Assembly (NCBI GenBank): GCA_046328525.1
Contig: JAXLWK010000003.1
Coordinates: 1,612,001-1,676,000 of the forward strand
Direction of reading: 5' to 3'
Length of the DNA stretch: 64,000 nt
Origin: JBDHWG01 sp046328525
GTDB lineage: Bacteria > Chloroflexota > Anaerolineae > Epilineales > JAHCIE01
Made by a program: the position numbers and the translations under genes. How positions within the stretch are numbered: position 1 is the stretch's first letter; each line of letters starts with the position of its first letter. Below, piece after piece: positions 43,362 to 55,300 of this stretch. The notes under the pieces are model-generated. The model ran no database searches, had not been told where the DNA came from, and saw nothing but the letters and a program-made list of their open reading frames with translations.

Positions 43362-44627
43362 ATGCAAACCAACACTATGATCGCGACAGAGGTCAGGCCC
43401 ACGCCGCAGCTGCTCCTCACGCGCGAGCTTCTCTCCCTGTCGTCAGATGACCTGGATCAACGCATCGAGGCCGAGGTCGCCAGCAACCTCGCTCTGGAGT
43501 GGATTGACGAACCGCCGTTGACCTACCGCGTCGCGGCGACCCCGGCGTCGGACGATGTTCCCTTGGAGGGCGTAGATCGCCCCAGCCTCACCGATCACCT
43601 TATCGAGCAGCTACGCCTTCAGGTGTCCGCTGACGACTTTCCCCTCGGTGTCGCCCTGGTCTATCACCTGGACCGGCGCGGCTGGCTCACGGAGAGCCTG
43701 GCGGCCTTGGCCCACGACCTGGGAGTCGGCGAAGAGCGCCTGGGCCACGTCCTCGGCCTGCTCCAATCCCTGGACCCGCCCGGCATCGGCGCTCGGAATG
43801 CGCAGGAAGCCCTCCTCCTTCAACTCGACCAGCTCGACGGCGTGGATACCGCGCGCTGCGTCCTGGCGCGACGGCTCATCCACGAGTGTTTCGCGGACCT
43901 GGGACGGCTCTCGCGGACCCGCATTGCCGTCGCGCTGCGGGTGAGCGTGGGCGAGGTTGACGAGATCATGGCGTTCATCCGCGCCAACCTGACCCCCTAT
44001 CCAGCCCACGCCTTCTGGGGCGACGAGGCGCAAGCCCCGCTGCTTGTCGCCGACGTCGTCATTGCCCCCGATCCAACCGAGCCAGAGGGAGAGTTCATCG
44101 TCAGCATCCTAGAAGAGAACCGCTATCGCCTGCACGTTTCTGCGCCGGTTAGCCGCGCGGCGGCCGGCCACCCCGACGTGGAACAGCAGGTTGCGCGGGC
44201 GCGGCTGTTCATCGCCAGCCTCAAGCAGCGGTGGCACACGCTCCGCCGCGTGACCCAGGCGCTGAGCCGCGAGCAACGCCTGTTCGTGTTGCACGGGCCG
44301 CGCTACCTGCGCCCCCTGACTCAGACCCGCCTGGCAGCGAGCCTGGGTATTCACGAGTCCACCGTCAGCCGAAGCGTGCGCGGCAAGCTGGCCCAGTTAC
44401 CGGACGGGCGCATCGTGCCCCTCAGCGCGTTCTTCGCCAGCGAGGAGCCGGCTAAGGTGGCGCTCCACGACCTGATCAAGTCGGAGACCACGGCGTTGAG
44501 CGACGACTCGCTCAGCCAGGAAATGGCGCGCCTCGGTTTCCCCCTGTCCCGCCGCACCATCGCTAAGTACCGCGCGGAAATGGGCATTCCAGCGGCTCAC
44601 GGCCGCGCCTCTCGGACCCGGGCATGA
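43362..44627 (+). CDS. rpoN: RNA polymerase sigma-54 factor
   Basis: A 421-residue protein, slightly short for the family. Region I is recognisable (TPQLLLTRELLSLSSDDLDQ, ending NLALEW) and is followed by a reduced acidic region. The core-binding domain has LQSLDPPGIGARNAQEALLLQL. The C-terminal part has the helix-turn-helix (LAASLGIHESTVSRSVRGK, then PLSAFFAS) and the RpoN box as SRRTIAKYRAEMGIP, which reads the -24 GG. It directs polymerase to -24/-12 promoters and needs an AAA+ activator. The histidine kinase gene overlaps its stop by four bases (ATGA), and a matching NtrC-type activator is two genes downstream. Confidence 0.93.
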   Translation: MQTNTMIATEVRPTPQLLLTRELLSLSSDDLDQRIEAEVASNLALEWIDEPPLTYRVAATPASDDVPLEGVDRPSLTDHLIEQLRLQVSADDFPLGVALVYHLDRRGWLTESLAALAHDLGVGEERLGHVLGLLQSLDPPGIGARNAQEALLLQLDQLDGVDTARCVLARRLIHECFADLGRLSRTRIAVALRVSVGEVDEIMAFIRANLTPYPAHAFWGDEAQAPLLVADVVIAPDPTEPEGEFIVSILEENRYRLHVSAPVSRAAAGHPDVEQQVARARLFIASLKQRWHTLRRVTQALSREQRLFVLHGPRYLRPLTQTRLAASLGIHESTVSRSVRGKLAQLPDGRIVPLSAFFASEEPAKVALHDLIKSETTALSDDSLSQEMARLGFPLSRRTIAKYRAEMGIPAAHGRASRTRA

Positions 44628-47161
44628 GACGGCTGCTCGCGCTGTTCGCCATCCTCCTCTTCCTCTGCGCTCCCCAATTCGCGACGGCCCAGTCGCCGAC
44701 GCCGCCCCGACCCGGCCTGGGGACGCCGATTGGCAGCCTGGCCGCCGAGGCGCAGCTGTACAGCGCGCCGAACCTGTCGGCCCCAGCGCGCCGCCTGCCG
44801 GCCGGCTCACCCATCCTGGGCCTCGTCGCGCGCACCGAGGATGGCTGGCTGTGGGTGGTGACGCCGAACGAGCTTGGCTGGCTGCCGCCCAATGCCCCCC
44901 TCGTCCTCAAGTCCCAGGTTCCCGCGCCGCCCCTCGCGCCCACCGTTCCGGCGACAGCGCCCGGCGCCGCCCCAGTCACAGCGCCGGCCATGCCGGCCGG
45001 CACCGCAGCCGCAGCCGCGCCGGCCCTCGTCCCGACGGTCGCGGCCGCCGCGGTTGACGCCAACGAAACACCCTGGTGGGCGTGGGTGGCGATCCTCGTC
45101 GGCGTTATCCTGTTGGTAGCCCTGGCGGCGCTGGTTCCCCGCAGCCTGTGGCTGCGCCGCCAGCTCACGCGCGAGGAAGAAAAGCGCGCCAGCGCCGAGG
45201 GACAGCTCCGCGACCTGGTGCAGCAGTCCAGCGACGACATGCTCCTGGTGGACCTCAACGGCCAGGTCATCGAGGCCAACAACCAGGCGTGCCGCCTCCT
45301 GGGGCGCGCGTCGCTGCGCGGGACAACCCTGGCCGAGCTGTTGGGGGCTGAGGCCGCCACGACACTGCTGGAAGAAGTATTGCTCATGGGCGTCGCACAG
45401 CGCGAAGGACTCATCCTGCGCGACGCGCCCACGCGCAAGATCAGCCTCGATGCCCGCTCCGTCTCTCACGGCGGCGCGACCACTATCCGCATTCTGCTGC
45501 GGGACATCACCGACCAGCAGCAGATGGAGGATGAGCTTCTGGCGCGGCGGCGTGAGCTGGCCGCGCTCTACGACATCGCCACGACGGCGAGCCACTCTTT
45601 CGACCGCAACGTCGTGCTGGGCATCGCCCTGGACCGCCTGATCCGCATCGCCGGCGCCGACGCCGGCGGCATGTTCCTGCGCGCCAACGGGCACGTCAAG
45701 CTGTGGACGACGCAGGGATTCAGCCCGATGTTCAACCGCCGCGTCGGCGGCGCGGCCGACGAGGGCGGGCTGCTGCGCCAGGTTACCCAGAGCGCCGCGC
45801 CCTGGATCCTGCCGACCATGCCAACGCCGACCGACAGCCTCGGCCAGGCGCTTGCAGAGGAAAGCGTCGCCAGCCTCGCCGTCGTGCCCCTCCTCGCCCA
45901 CGGCGAAGGCGCGGGTACTGTCCTCCTCGCCGCGCGGCGGCCGCAGGCTTTCGATACCAAGGACATCCCGCTGTTTGAGGTGATCGGCGCACAGATCGGG
46001 GTCGCCATCAAGAACGCGCGCCTGTTCCAGGAGCTGGGCGAGACCGTGCAGCGGCTCGACGACACCAAGCTGTTCAGCGAGAGTGTCTTCCAGAACATGA
46101 CCAACGGCCTCGTCACGGTGGATGCGGCCGGCCGCGTGACATCGGTCAACCGCGCCGCGCAGCAGATTCTAGGGCTGAACCCGGCCGTCGTCGTCGGCGA
46201 GCCGCTCATCCAGGTGCTCGACACCCCCGACAGTTTGTCGGCCATGATTAGCCAGGTGCTCCGTCTCGGCACGACGTTCGCCGGCTTCGAGATCGTGCTG
46301 ACACGCCCGGACGAGCGCGAGGTGCCGCTGCGCCAGAGCCTGGCGCCACTCCGCAACGACGAGGGCCGCATCGTCGGCGCGGTGCTCGTGTTCGACGACC
46401 TGAGCGAACAGCGCTCGATGGAGGAAGAGCGCCAGCGGCTCGACCGACTCGCGCTGCTCGGCGAAATGTCGGCCATCATCGCCCACGAAATCCGCAATCC
46501 CCTTGCCGCCATCTCGACCGGCATCCAGTACCTGTTGGAGCAGATTCCATCCGGCGACCCGGCCCATACCACCCTGACCCTGATTCGGCAGGAAAATGAG
46601 CGGCTCAACCAGCTGCTCGAAGACGTCCTGCTCATGTCGCGCCCGCCGCGTCTCCAGGCGGTGTGCGCCATCACCCACATCCTCGACGACGTGCTGGGCC
46701 GCTCCCACGCGACGGCCGCCCTGAACCAGATTCGCATCGTCCGTCAGTTCAGCGCCGACACGCCGACAGTGCGCGGTGACGCCACGCGCCTGGAGCAGGC
46801 GATGTCTAACCTGATCGCCAACGCCATCCAGGCCATGCCAGAGGGCGGCATCCTCACGGTGCGCACGCGCAAGGAAGCCACGCGCGGCGGCGACGGGGTA
46901 CTTCAGATGGCGTCGGAGCGGCTGTTGACAAGCACCGGCGGCCCCTGGGCCGTCATCGAGATCGAGGACACGGGCGTCGGGATTCCCAATACCGACCTGC
47001 CGCGCATCTTCTCCCCCTTCTTCACCACCAAACGCAGCGGGACGGGTCTCGGCTTGACCATCACCCAACGGATCGTCGGCGAACACGGCGGCGAGGTCAC
47101 TGTGAGCAGCGGTCGCGGCCAGGGGACGTTGTTCACTGTCCGCCTGCCGGCTGCCGTCTGA
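44624..47161 (+). CDS. Membrane sensor histidine kinase with SH3-like, PAS and GAF domains
   Basis: An 845-residue protein. A signal peptide (1-22) leads to an extracellular SH3b-like segment (about 40-95: AQLYSAPNLSAPARRLPAGS, DGWLWVVTPNELGWLP), a Pro/Ala linker and one membrane helix (about 148-168). Inside are PAS (about 190-300, LVDLNGQVIEANNQACRLLG), GAF (about 320-470), a second PAS (485-600), the HisKA dimerisation helix with phospho-His621 (IIAHEIRNPLAAI), and the HATPase domain (NLIANAIQAMPEGG, DTGVGIP, GTGLGLTI). This is the NtrB/AtoS type. SH3b domains often bind cell wall, so it may sense envelope state. Its partner is the NtrC-type regulator that follows after 102 bases. Confidence 0.9.
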   Translation: MRRLLALFAILLFLCAPQFATAQSPTPPRPGLGTPIGSLAAEAQLYSAPNLSAPARRLPAGSPILGLVARTEDGWLWVVTPNELGWLPPNAPLVLKSQVPAPPLAPTVPATAPGAAPVTAPAMPAGTAAAAAPALVPTVAAAAVDANETPWWAWVAILVGVILLVALAALVPRSLWLRRQLTREEEKRASAEGQLRDLVQQSSDDMLLVDLNGQVIEANNQACRLLGRASLRGTTLAELLGAEAATTLLEEVLLMGVAQREGLILRDAPTRKISLDARSVSHGGATTIRILLRDITDQQQMEDELLARRRELAALYDIATTASHSFDRNVVLGIALDRLIRIAGADAGGMFLRANGHVKLWTTQGFSPMFNRRVGGAADEGGLLRQVTQSAAPWILPTMPTPTDSLGQALAEESVASLAVVPLLAHGEGAGTVLLAARRPQAFDTKDIPLFEVIGAQIGVAIKNARLFQELGETVQRLDDTKLFSESVFQNMTNGLVTVDAAGRVTSVNRAAQQILGLNPAVVVGEPLIQVLDTPDSLSAMISQVLRLGTTFAGFEIVLTRPDEREVPLRQSLAPLRNDEGRIVGAVLVFDDLSEQRSMEEERQRLDRLALLGEMSAIIAHEIRNPLAAISTGIQYLLEQIPSGDPAHTTLTLIRQENERLNQLLEDVLLMSRPPRLQAVCAITHILDDVLGRSHATAALNQIRIVRQFSADTPTVRGDATRLEQAMSNLIANAIQAMPEGGILTVRTRKEATRGGDGVLQMASERLLTSTGGPWAVIEIEDTGVGIPNTDLPRIFSPFFTTKRSGTGLGLTITQRIVGEHGGEVTVSSGRGQGTLFTVRLPAAV

Positions 47162-47263
47162 GTGTGCTACACCTGAACGTCTCGAACCACAACGGAGTCT
47201 CACGCGGCCGTTGCCCGACCCACACCACCTGCCGCTGAGGCCCGACTGACAGGGGTGGAGCCA

Positions 47264-48658
<1,395 letters not shown>

Positions 48659-48676
48659 ACCTTGCAGCAAATGCGG

Positions 48677-48719
48677 AAAAAAGCACGGGTGGGTAAAAAT
48701 ACCCCACCCGTGCTTTTTT
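48677..48719 (+). terminator. Strong intrinsic terminator after the activator gene
   Basis: 17-base perfect arms (48677-48693, 48703-48719) with a six-A left end, GC-rich core GCACGGGTGGG, 9-base loop and a TTTTTT run. It separates the rpoN-kinase-activator set from the following operon, and it is symmetrical enough to work both ways. Confidence 0.92.
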
Positions 48720-48879
48720 GCGAAGCAACCCGGGTCTTTTTCCCCCTCTCCCGCCAAACGACAGCGCCTGACCTTGCGGTTCGGGTCGCAGTTTTGATAG
48801 CGCTTCGAGACACTTCAGCCCAAAGCGGACCTCGGAGGTCGCCGGCCGCGGCGGTCGGGCAACCAGAAATAAACCTTCT

Positions 48880-48900
48880 CGAAATCTTCACAGAATTTCG
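48880..48900. promoter_or_regulatory. Inverted repeat just upstream of the -24/-12 element
   Basis: CGAAAT (48880-48885) and ATTTCG (48895-48900) flank CTTCACAGA. A second inverted repeat, GTGAAGC (48936-48942) and GCTTCAC (48951-48957), lies just downstream of the promoter. The two share the CTTCACA word and could be binding sites for the same regulator, but this is only pattern matching. Confidence 0.35.
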
Positions 48901-48905
48901 GGATT

Positions 48906-48921
48906 TGGCACCGGTTGTGCA
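48906..48921 (+). promoter_or_regulatory. Sigma-54 (-24/-12) promoter of the NTPase/peptidase operon
   Basis: TGGCACCGGTTGTGCA matches the sigma-54 consensus (TGGCACG-N4-TTGCW) at 10 of 12 fixed positions, with the obligatory GG-N10-GC spacing (GG 48907-48908, GC 48919-48920). Transcription would start near 48932, giving a leader of about 83 bases to the ATG at 49015. The match gains weight because rpoN and an NtrC-type activator are the genes immediately upstream. GG-N10-GC alone is common in GC-rich DNA. Confidence 0.6.
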
Positions 48922-49014
48922 GGCAGTGTAGTAGAGTGAAGCGTGAAGAAGCTTCACAAATCGCCCTGGGGATGGCAGGGCTGACCGCACACCCACACCC
49001 GAAGGAGCTAAGCA

Positions 49015-49329
49015 ATGCTGATTGGAATTCGCGTGTTAATGGCGCTCGTCCTCTTCATCATGGGCGCCGTCGCCTGTGGCGCGGGGTTATACACGATCCT
49101 GGCCCACCAGTACCAGGCCACGCTCCGCAGTCTCTCAGCGCAGGCCGCTCTCCTCGGCAACCGCGTCAGCACGGATACGACAATCGAGCCGATCCTCGAC
49201 TCGATCACCCACCTTCTGGAAGCCGTGAGCCAGCTCATCAAGACCGCCGTGGGCATTGGCGTGTTTCTCTGCCTGGCCGGCGTCGCCATGTGCTTGACCG
49301 CCTTCTGGATGCTGAGCCAGTTGAACTGA
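49015..49329 (+). CDS. Small protein with two membrane helices
   Basis: A 104-residue protein with a strong GAAGGAG site. Two hydrophobic helices (about residues 5-28, VLMALVLFIMGAVACGAGLY, and 79-100) flank a polar loop of about 50 residues that looks amphipathic (RSLSAQAALLGNR, ILDSITHLLEAVSQLI). I do not recognise a family. It is the first gene after the sigma-54-type promoter and only seven bases before the giant NTPase-TPR gene, so it is probably co-translated with it. It could be a membrane receptor, anchor or pore-type effector for that system; this is inference from size, topology and position. Confidence 0.75.
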   Translation: MLIGIRVLMALVLFIMGAVACGAGLYTILAHQYQATLRSLSAQAALLGNRVSTDTTIEPILDSITHLLEAVSQLIKTAVGIGVFLCLAGVAMCLTAFWMLSQLN

Positions 49330-49336
49330 TACGATC

Positions 49337-52300
49337 ATGTATTCCCATACGCCGCACAACCCTACCCCGCCCCTCGCCGGCCCCCTCGGACCGGCCACCG
49401 TCCTGCTGGCCCCACCGGGCGGCGGCAAGACCACGATCCTGCGCCGATGGGCCAACGGCGACCGCAGCCGCCCCACGGTCTGGCTCGACCTCTCGGACCC
49501 GACAGCGCCACTGGACGCCCTGCTCCGCGACGCCGCAACCTCGGACCGGGCGCACACGGTGTTCATTGACCATCTCGACCGCGCGGCCGGCCCCGTGGAT
49601 CTCACGTCGCGCCTCGACCCGATCCTGGCGCGCGGCGGATGCTACATCGCGGCCTGCCGCAGCGCCGATTGGCCGAACTGGGCGAGCAGCCTGCCGGACT
49701 GCAACGCGATCAGCCTGCCGTCGCTGCCTGAAAGCCTGCTGTTCGATACTCTCGACGACAGCCTACCGCCCCAGCGCGCCCGCCTGGCGCTGGCGCTGCT
49801 GGCCCGGGATGCGCGCCTCGTCGCCCTCGCCGCGCTTCCCGTCGGCATGGCGGCGCTCCTGAAGACAGCCCAGGCGGCGAACACGGCGGCCGACGTGTCC
49901 CGCGCTGCGGTCGTGGAACGGGTCGCCACACTTCTCGCCGGCGCCGCGCTGCCGGAGAGCTGGGTCGCGGCGCTTGGCCGCCGCGCGCTGGCGAGCGCCC
50001 TCGACGAAGCGCCGCCCGCCCTGGACGACGCCACGCTCGACAGCCTGCGCCGCGCCGGCCTATTCCTCCCAGATGGCGCGTTCTCCTATCCGCTCCTCGC
50101 CGAACACTACGCGGCGCGGGAAGCGTTGCGGACAGACCCCGGCCGCGTCTTGCAGCGCTGGACACCGGCCAACGTCGAAATCTTCCACCAGATGCTCGAG
50201 CTGGCCGCGGACCGTCGCGGTCTCATCGCCTTCGCGCTCCGCACCGTCGGCGCCGCGTCGGCGCTGCCGATTGCCGCGTTCCTGGCCGCGACCCCCGGCC
50301 TTGCCGCGAATCTTGCCACCGACGGTCTCCCGGCCGACATGCAGTTCACCGTCGCCCAGGCCCTCATGCCGGCAGACCGCGAGGGAGCCACGGCGCTCCT
50401 CAACACCATCAAGACGGGCGGTCCCGTTCTGCTCGCCGCCAACCCCACCCTCAGCGCGACGGTCGAGCAGGCCAACCGTGGCCTGGTCAAGCTGCGCCTG
50501 GGGCAGCCCGACGAGGCGGTGCAACGCCTCCAGGCGGCCCTGGCGGCGCTGCACGATGTCGAAGGCCAGATCAAGAGCTGGCTCGGTTGGGCCGAGCTTG
50601 AGCGGGGGTCGAGTGACGCCGCGCGCCAGCATTTTGTGTCCGCATCCGTGACAACCGATGCGCCCATGACGCGCTATGGCCTGGGCGTGGCGCTGGCATC
50701 CCTCGGCGAGGAGACCGCGCTCGCCGAGTTGCACCGCGCCGCCGACGGCGTGTCGTCGGACGACCCCCAGCGGCCCATCGTGCTGGCCGAGCTGGCCCGC
50801 GCCTACTCGTCGGCGGGCTGGTTCCGCGAGGCCTACACCACCCAGACCCAGGCCGTTGCCCTCTGCCCCCAGTGGCCGACGCTGCACCGCGACACCGCCG
50901 CCCTGGCGGAACGCCTCGGCGAGGCCCAGGCCGCCGCGACGCACCTCCGCTACGCCATCGCCCTCGCGCCCGGACGCGCCGACTGGCACGCGGCGCTGAG
51001 TCGGCTGTATGGCAGCGCGGGCCAATGGCGCAAGGCCGCCGCCGAGCTGCGCGAGGCGACGGCCCTCGCGCCGGGCGATGCGACCTACCAGGCCGACCTG
51101 GGGCGCGCGTACCTGCACCTCCAGGAGTGGGAACCGGCGTTGCGCCACCTGCGCGCCGCGCTGGCCGTCGAGCCGACGGTCGCCGACTGGCACGCCTGGT
51201 GCGCCGAAGCCCTGGCCCACGTCGGCGCGCCCCACACCGCCGTCGAACACGCGCGCATGGCCGTCCAGCTCGCGCCCGATCACGTCGGCCACCTGCGGCA
51301 GCTCGGCTCGCTCCTGGTGGCGGCCGGCGCCGTCACCGAGGCGCGCGAGACCCTGGCGCAGGCCATCGCCCGCCGCCCCGACGACGCGCTGCTCTACGCC
51401 GACCTGGGGCGAGCGTGCGAAGCCGGCGGCGACCTACCGGCGGCCCTGGCCGCCTACGAGCAGGCCTGCGCTCTCGCGCCCGATGCCGTGGCCCTGCGCC
51501 TCGCCACCGCCGAGGCCCACGCCCGCATCGGCGATTTTGCCGCCGCCGCCGCCCAGCTCGCCGGTCTGCCGCTCGACGGCGACGCCGCCGCCCGCCGCGC
51601 TGGCTACGAGGCGGAGTTCGAGCTATCCCTCGGCGCGCCCGGCCGCGCCCTGGCACTCCTGGAGCAGGCCGTCGCCCTCGACCCGGACACCGCCGCGTAT
51701 CACACCCGCTATGGCATCCTGGCAATGGAGCAGGGCCACGTGTCTGTGGCCCGCGAAGCGCTCCAGCGCGCCGTCATTCTCGACCCGCGCCAGGTCGGCG
51801 CGCTCATCGCCCTCGCGCGAGTCCACCTCCAGGACGACCAACCGGCCGCCGCCTTGAACGTCCTCCGCCAGGCGCTCGTGCTGGAGCCTGACAACGCCGC
51901 GGCCCAGGCCCTGGCCGCCCAGGCCGCCGCGCGCACCGGCCGAGTCAACGAAGCCCAGCTCGCCGCCGCCCGCGCCTTCGCTCTGGCGCCGAGCGCCGCC
52001 CTGACCATGGCGGCCCAGGCCGAAGTCGCCACGGCGCGCGGCGAGAGCGGCGGCGCTGTGGACTGGCTGCGGCAGACTGTAGCCGCCGAGCCGGAGAACA
52101 TGGATTGGCGTCTGGCGCTGGCTGACGGCCTGGCGCGGAGCGGGCAGTATGACGAAGCGCTCATGGAGCTAGAGGCGGCCGCCGAGATCGCGCCGGAGCA
52201 CGTGGGCATCCTCGCTCGCCTGGGTCGGCTGTACACGATTGTCGAGAGCTACAGCCCGGCCGCCGACGCCCTCGCGTCCGCCGTCCGCCTCGCGCCCAAC

Positions 52301-55300
52301 GTGCCCGAGTACGCCTGGCGCCTGGCCGCGGCGCAGCGCCTCGACGGCCAGAGTGAGGCCGCGCTGGAGTCGGCGCGGCACGCCCTGGCCCTCACCCCGT
52401 TCGACCCTGACGCCCTCTATGAAGCCGGGCGGGCCAGCCTGGGCCTCGGCGAAAACGCCGCGGCGTTCGAGTATCTCTCTAGCGCCGTGCGCCAGCGCCC
52501 GCGTTGGGCCGACGCCCACTTCTATCGGGCTGAGGCGCTGGAAACCCTCGGCGACATTGATCGGGCGCGGGAGGCCTACAGCCGCGCCGTCGAAATCGAG
52601 CCGCACTGGGCCATGGCCCACGCCCGCCTCGGCCGCATCCACGCCGACGCCGGCGACTGGCAGACGGCCCTCACCCACTATCAGAATGCGCTCGGCTGCG
52701 ACCCGAATGCCCTGTCAGTTGCGGCCGACGCCGCCGGCGCTGCGCTGAACGCCGAGCGCTGGGAAACCGCGGTGCAGATTCTCAGCGCCACCCTCGACCG
52801 CTCGCCGGACTGGGTCGCAGGCTACACCACCCTGGGTGGTGTCTACGCCCAACGCGGCTGGTGGGCGGAGGCGATTGACGCCTACCAGCAGAGTATCGTG
52901 ACGATGCAGGCCGCGGGCAGTTCGCCGGCGACCCTTCGGCCGGCGTACCGCGCCCTGGCGGACGCCTGCGCCGCCCACGGCGACTGGGCTGAGGCGGCCA
53001 GCGCCTACGAGCGCATCCTGGCCGACCCGGCCCTCGAAGATGCCGCCGGGGCCGCCCTGGCGCTCGGACGCTGCCGCCTGGCCCTCGGCGACCCGCTCCA
53101 GGCGTCCGCCGCCTTCGAGCTGGCGCGCCAGCTTGGGGCGGACCCGACCGAGGTCGCATTCCTGCTGGCCCAGGCCGGCGAGGCCACCGGCGACCGCCCC
53201 TGGGCGGCGCGCGCGTGGGAGTCCGTGGCGGAGGTCACGCCCGACGGCGCGCCCCATCTACGCCGCGCCGCGCGGCTGTGGCTGCTGGCCGGCGAGGGCG
53301 CCGCAGCGATGGCGGACCTTCAGCGCGCCGCCGCGCAACGGCCAGAGGACGGCGCGATCCAGGCCGAGCTGGCGGAGGCGGCGCTGGCGGCCGGGGCGGC
53401 ATCGGCGGCGGCCACCGCGTATCAGCGCGCCGCCGAGCTTGGCTACGAACCGGCGGTCATGTACACCAGGATGGCAGACGTATACAAGGAGACCGGGCGC
53501 GACTCCGACGCCGAGAGCGCCCTACAGGCCTCCCTGGCGCTCGACCCGGCGCAGCCCGAAGTGCTCTACCGCCAGGCCCGGCTCTATCTCGACCGCCACG
53601 ACATGGAAAATGCCGTCAACGTCCTGCACCAGGCAATTGATCTCGCGCCCGACGTGGCGAGCTACTGGTCTGACCTGGGCCTGATTCTGCTAGAGTTGAA
53701 CCGCCCGGAAGCCGCGCTGGAAGCGCTGAAGCAGGCGTTGCGGCTGGCCCCCTACGACGCCATGAGCACCTACGGCCTGGCGCGCGCCCGGGCGCGGCTC
53801 GGCCACTTCCGGCTGGCCGCTGGCGCCGCCCTGGCCGCGCTGGAGCTTGACAACACGAATCCGGCCATCCTGCGCGGAGCGCCGCGCATCATGATGTTCT
53901 TCGCCAACACCGAGGGTGACGCGGCCGTCACCGAAGCCATGCTCCACGCGGCAACGCATGCCGCCGCCCGCGCCGCTGCCCTGACGGGCATCAGCGCCGA
54001 CGACTACCTGGCGGCCGGTTGGGCGCAGCTCATGCGCAGCCAGCCCGCCGAGGCCGTCACGAATCTCGAGCGGGCTGCCGCCCTCAACCCCGCCGACGCC
54101 CTGACCCACCTCTACCTGGGGCACGCGCTGGGGCGCGTCGGGCGGACGGCGGCCAGCGTCGCCGCGCTCCGCCGCGCCGTCAGCCTCGCGCCGGGGGACG
54201 CCGGCCCCCTGGTCGCCCTGGCCCAGGCGCTGTCGTCTGTCGGCGACGCCGACGACGCCGTGGAAACCGTCCACCGGGCGATGGCGGTCGCGCCGAATGC
54301 CGCCACCGGCCGCACGGCCTACACTCTCGGCGATACCCTGCTGGCCGCCGGCCACGTCGCCGAGGCGACCAACGTCCTGGCGCAAGCTGTGGCATCGGAC
54401 CCGACCCAGGCCGCGTGGCACGCCCGCCTGGGCGACGCGCACCAGGCCGCCGGCCGTCGGCTGGCCGCGCTGAACTCGTTCCGCGCCGCCGCCGAGCTGG
54501 CCCCCGACGAGCCGCGCTACCTGGTCGAGCTGGCCGTGCTGTACGGCGAGCTAGGCCAGCCGGATGTGGCGGCGGCGACGCTGGAATCGGCCATCGCCCT
54601 TAAGCCAGACGACGCAGAGTGGTACGCCACCCTCGGCGACCTCCGCCAGTCGGCGAACCAGCCGGCGCCGGCGCGCAGCGCCTACGATCACGCGCGGCAT
54701 CTCGTGCCAGAGGAAGCCAGCTACCACCTGCGCTACGCCCTGGCCGCCGAAGCCCTCGGCGACCGGGAGAATGCGCGGCAGGCGCTCACGACCGCGCTGT
54801 CCCTCGACCCCGACGCGGCGGCGGCCCATAGCGCCCTGGGGCGCGTCCTGGAGGAGGGCGGCGACTTGAGCGGCGCCTACGCCGAGTACCGCCGCGCCTG
54901 CGAGTTAGCCCCCGACCAGGCCGCGACACTGCTCGCCCTCGGTCGCCTGGCGCACCAGCTCGGCCAGGAGAATGAGGCGCTACGCATTCTCACGCGCGCC
55001 ACACAGGCCGCCGGAACCGCTGACGTCTACACGGCGCTCGGCCAGGTCTACGAGAGCCTGGGGCGGCTGGACGAGGCGCTGCAAGCCTACCAGCAGGCGG
55101 TGGTGGCTGCGCCGGACAACGGCAAATCCCACGTGCTCATCGGGCGGCTCTGCCTCGAGGTCGGCCAGATCGAGAAGGCGACGGCGCACTTCCGCCGCGC
55201 TACAGTTCTGCGGCCTGACGACGGCGACACCTACGCGGCACTGGCGCAGTGCTACGAGACCCAGCACCGCCACGATCAGGCGCTGACCGCCTACCGCAAG

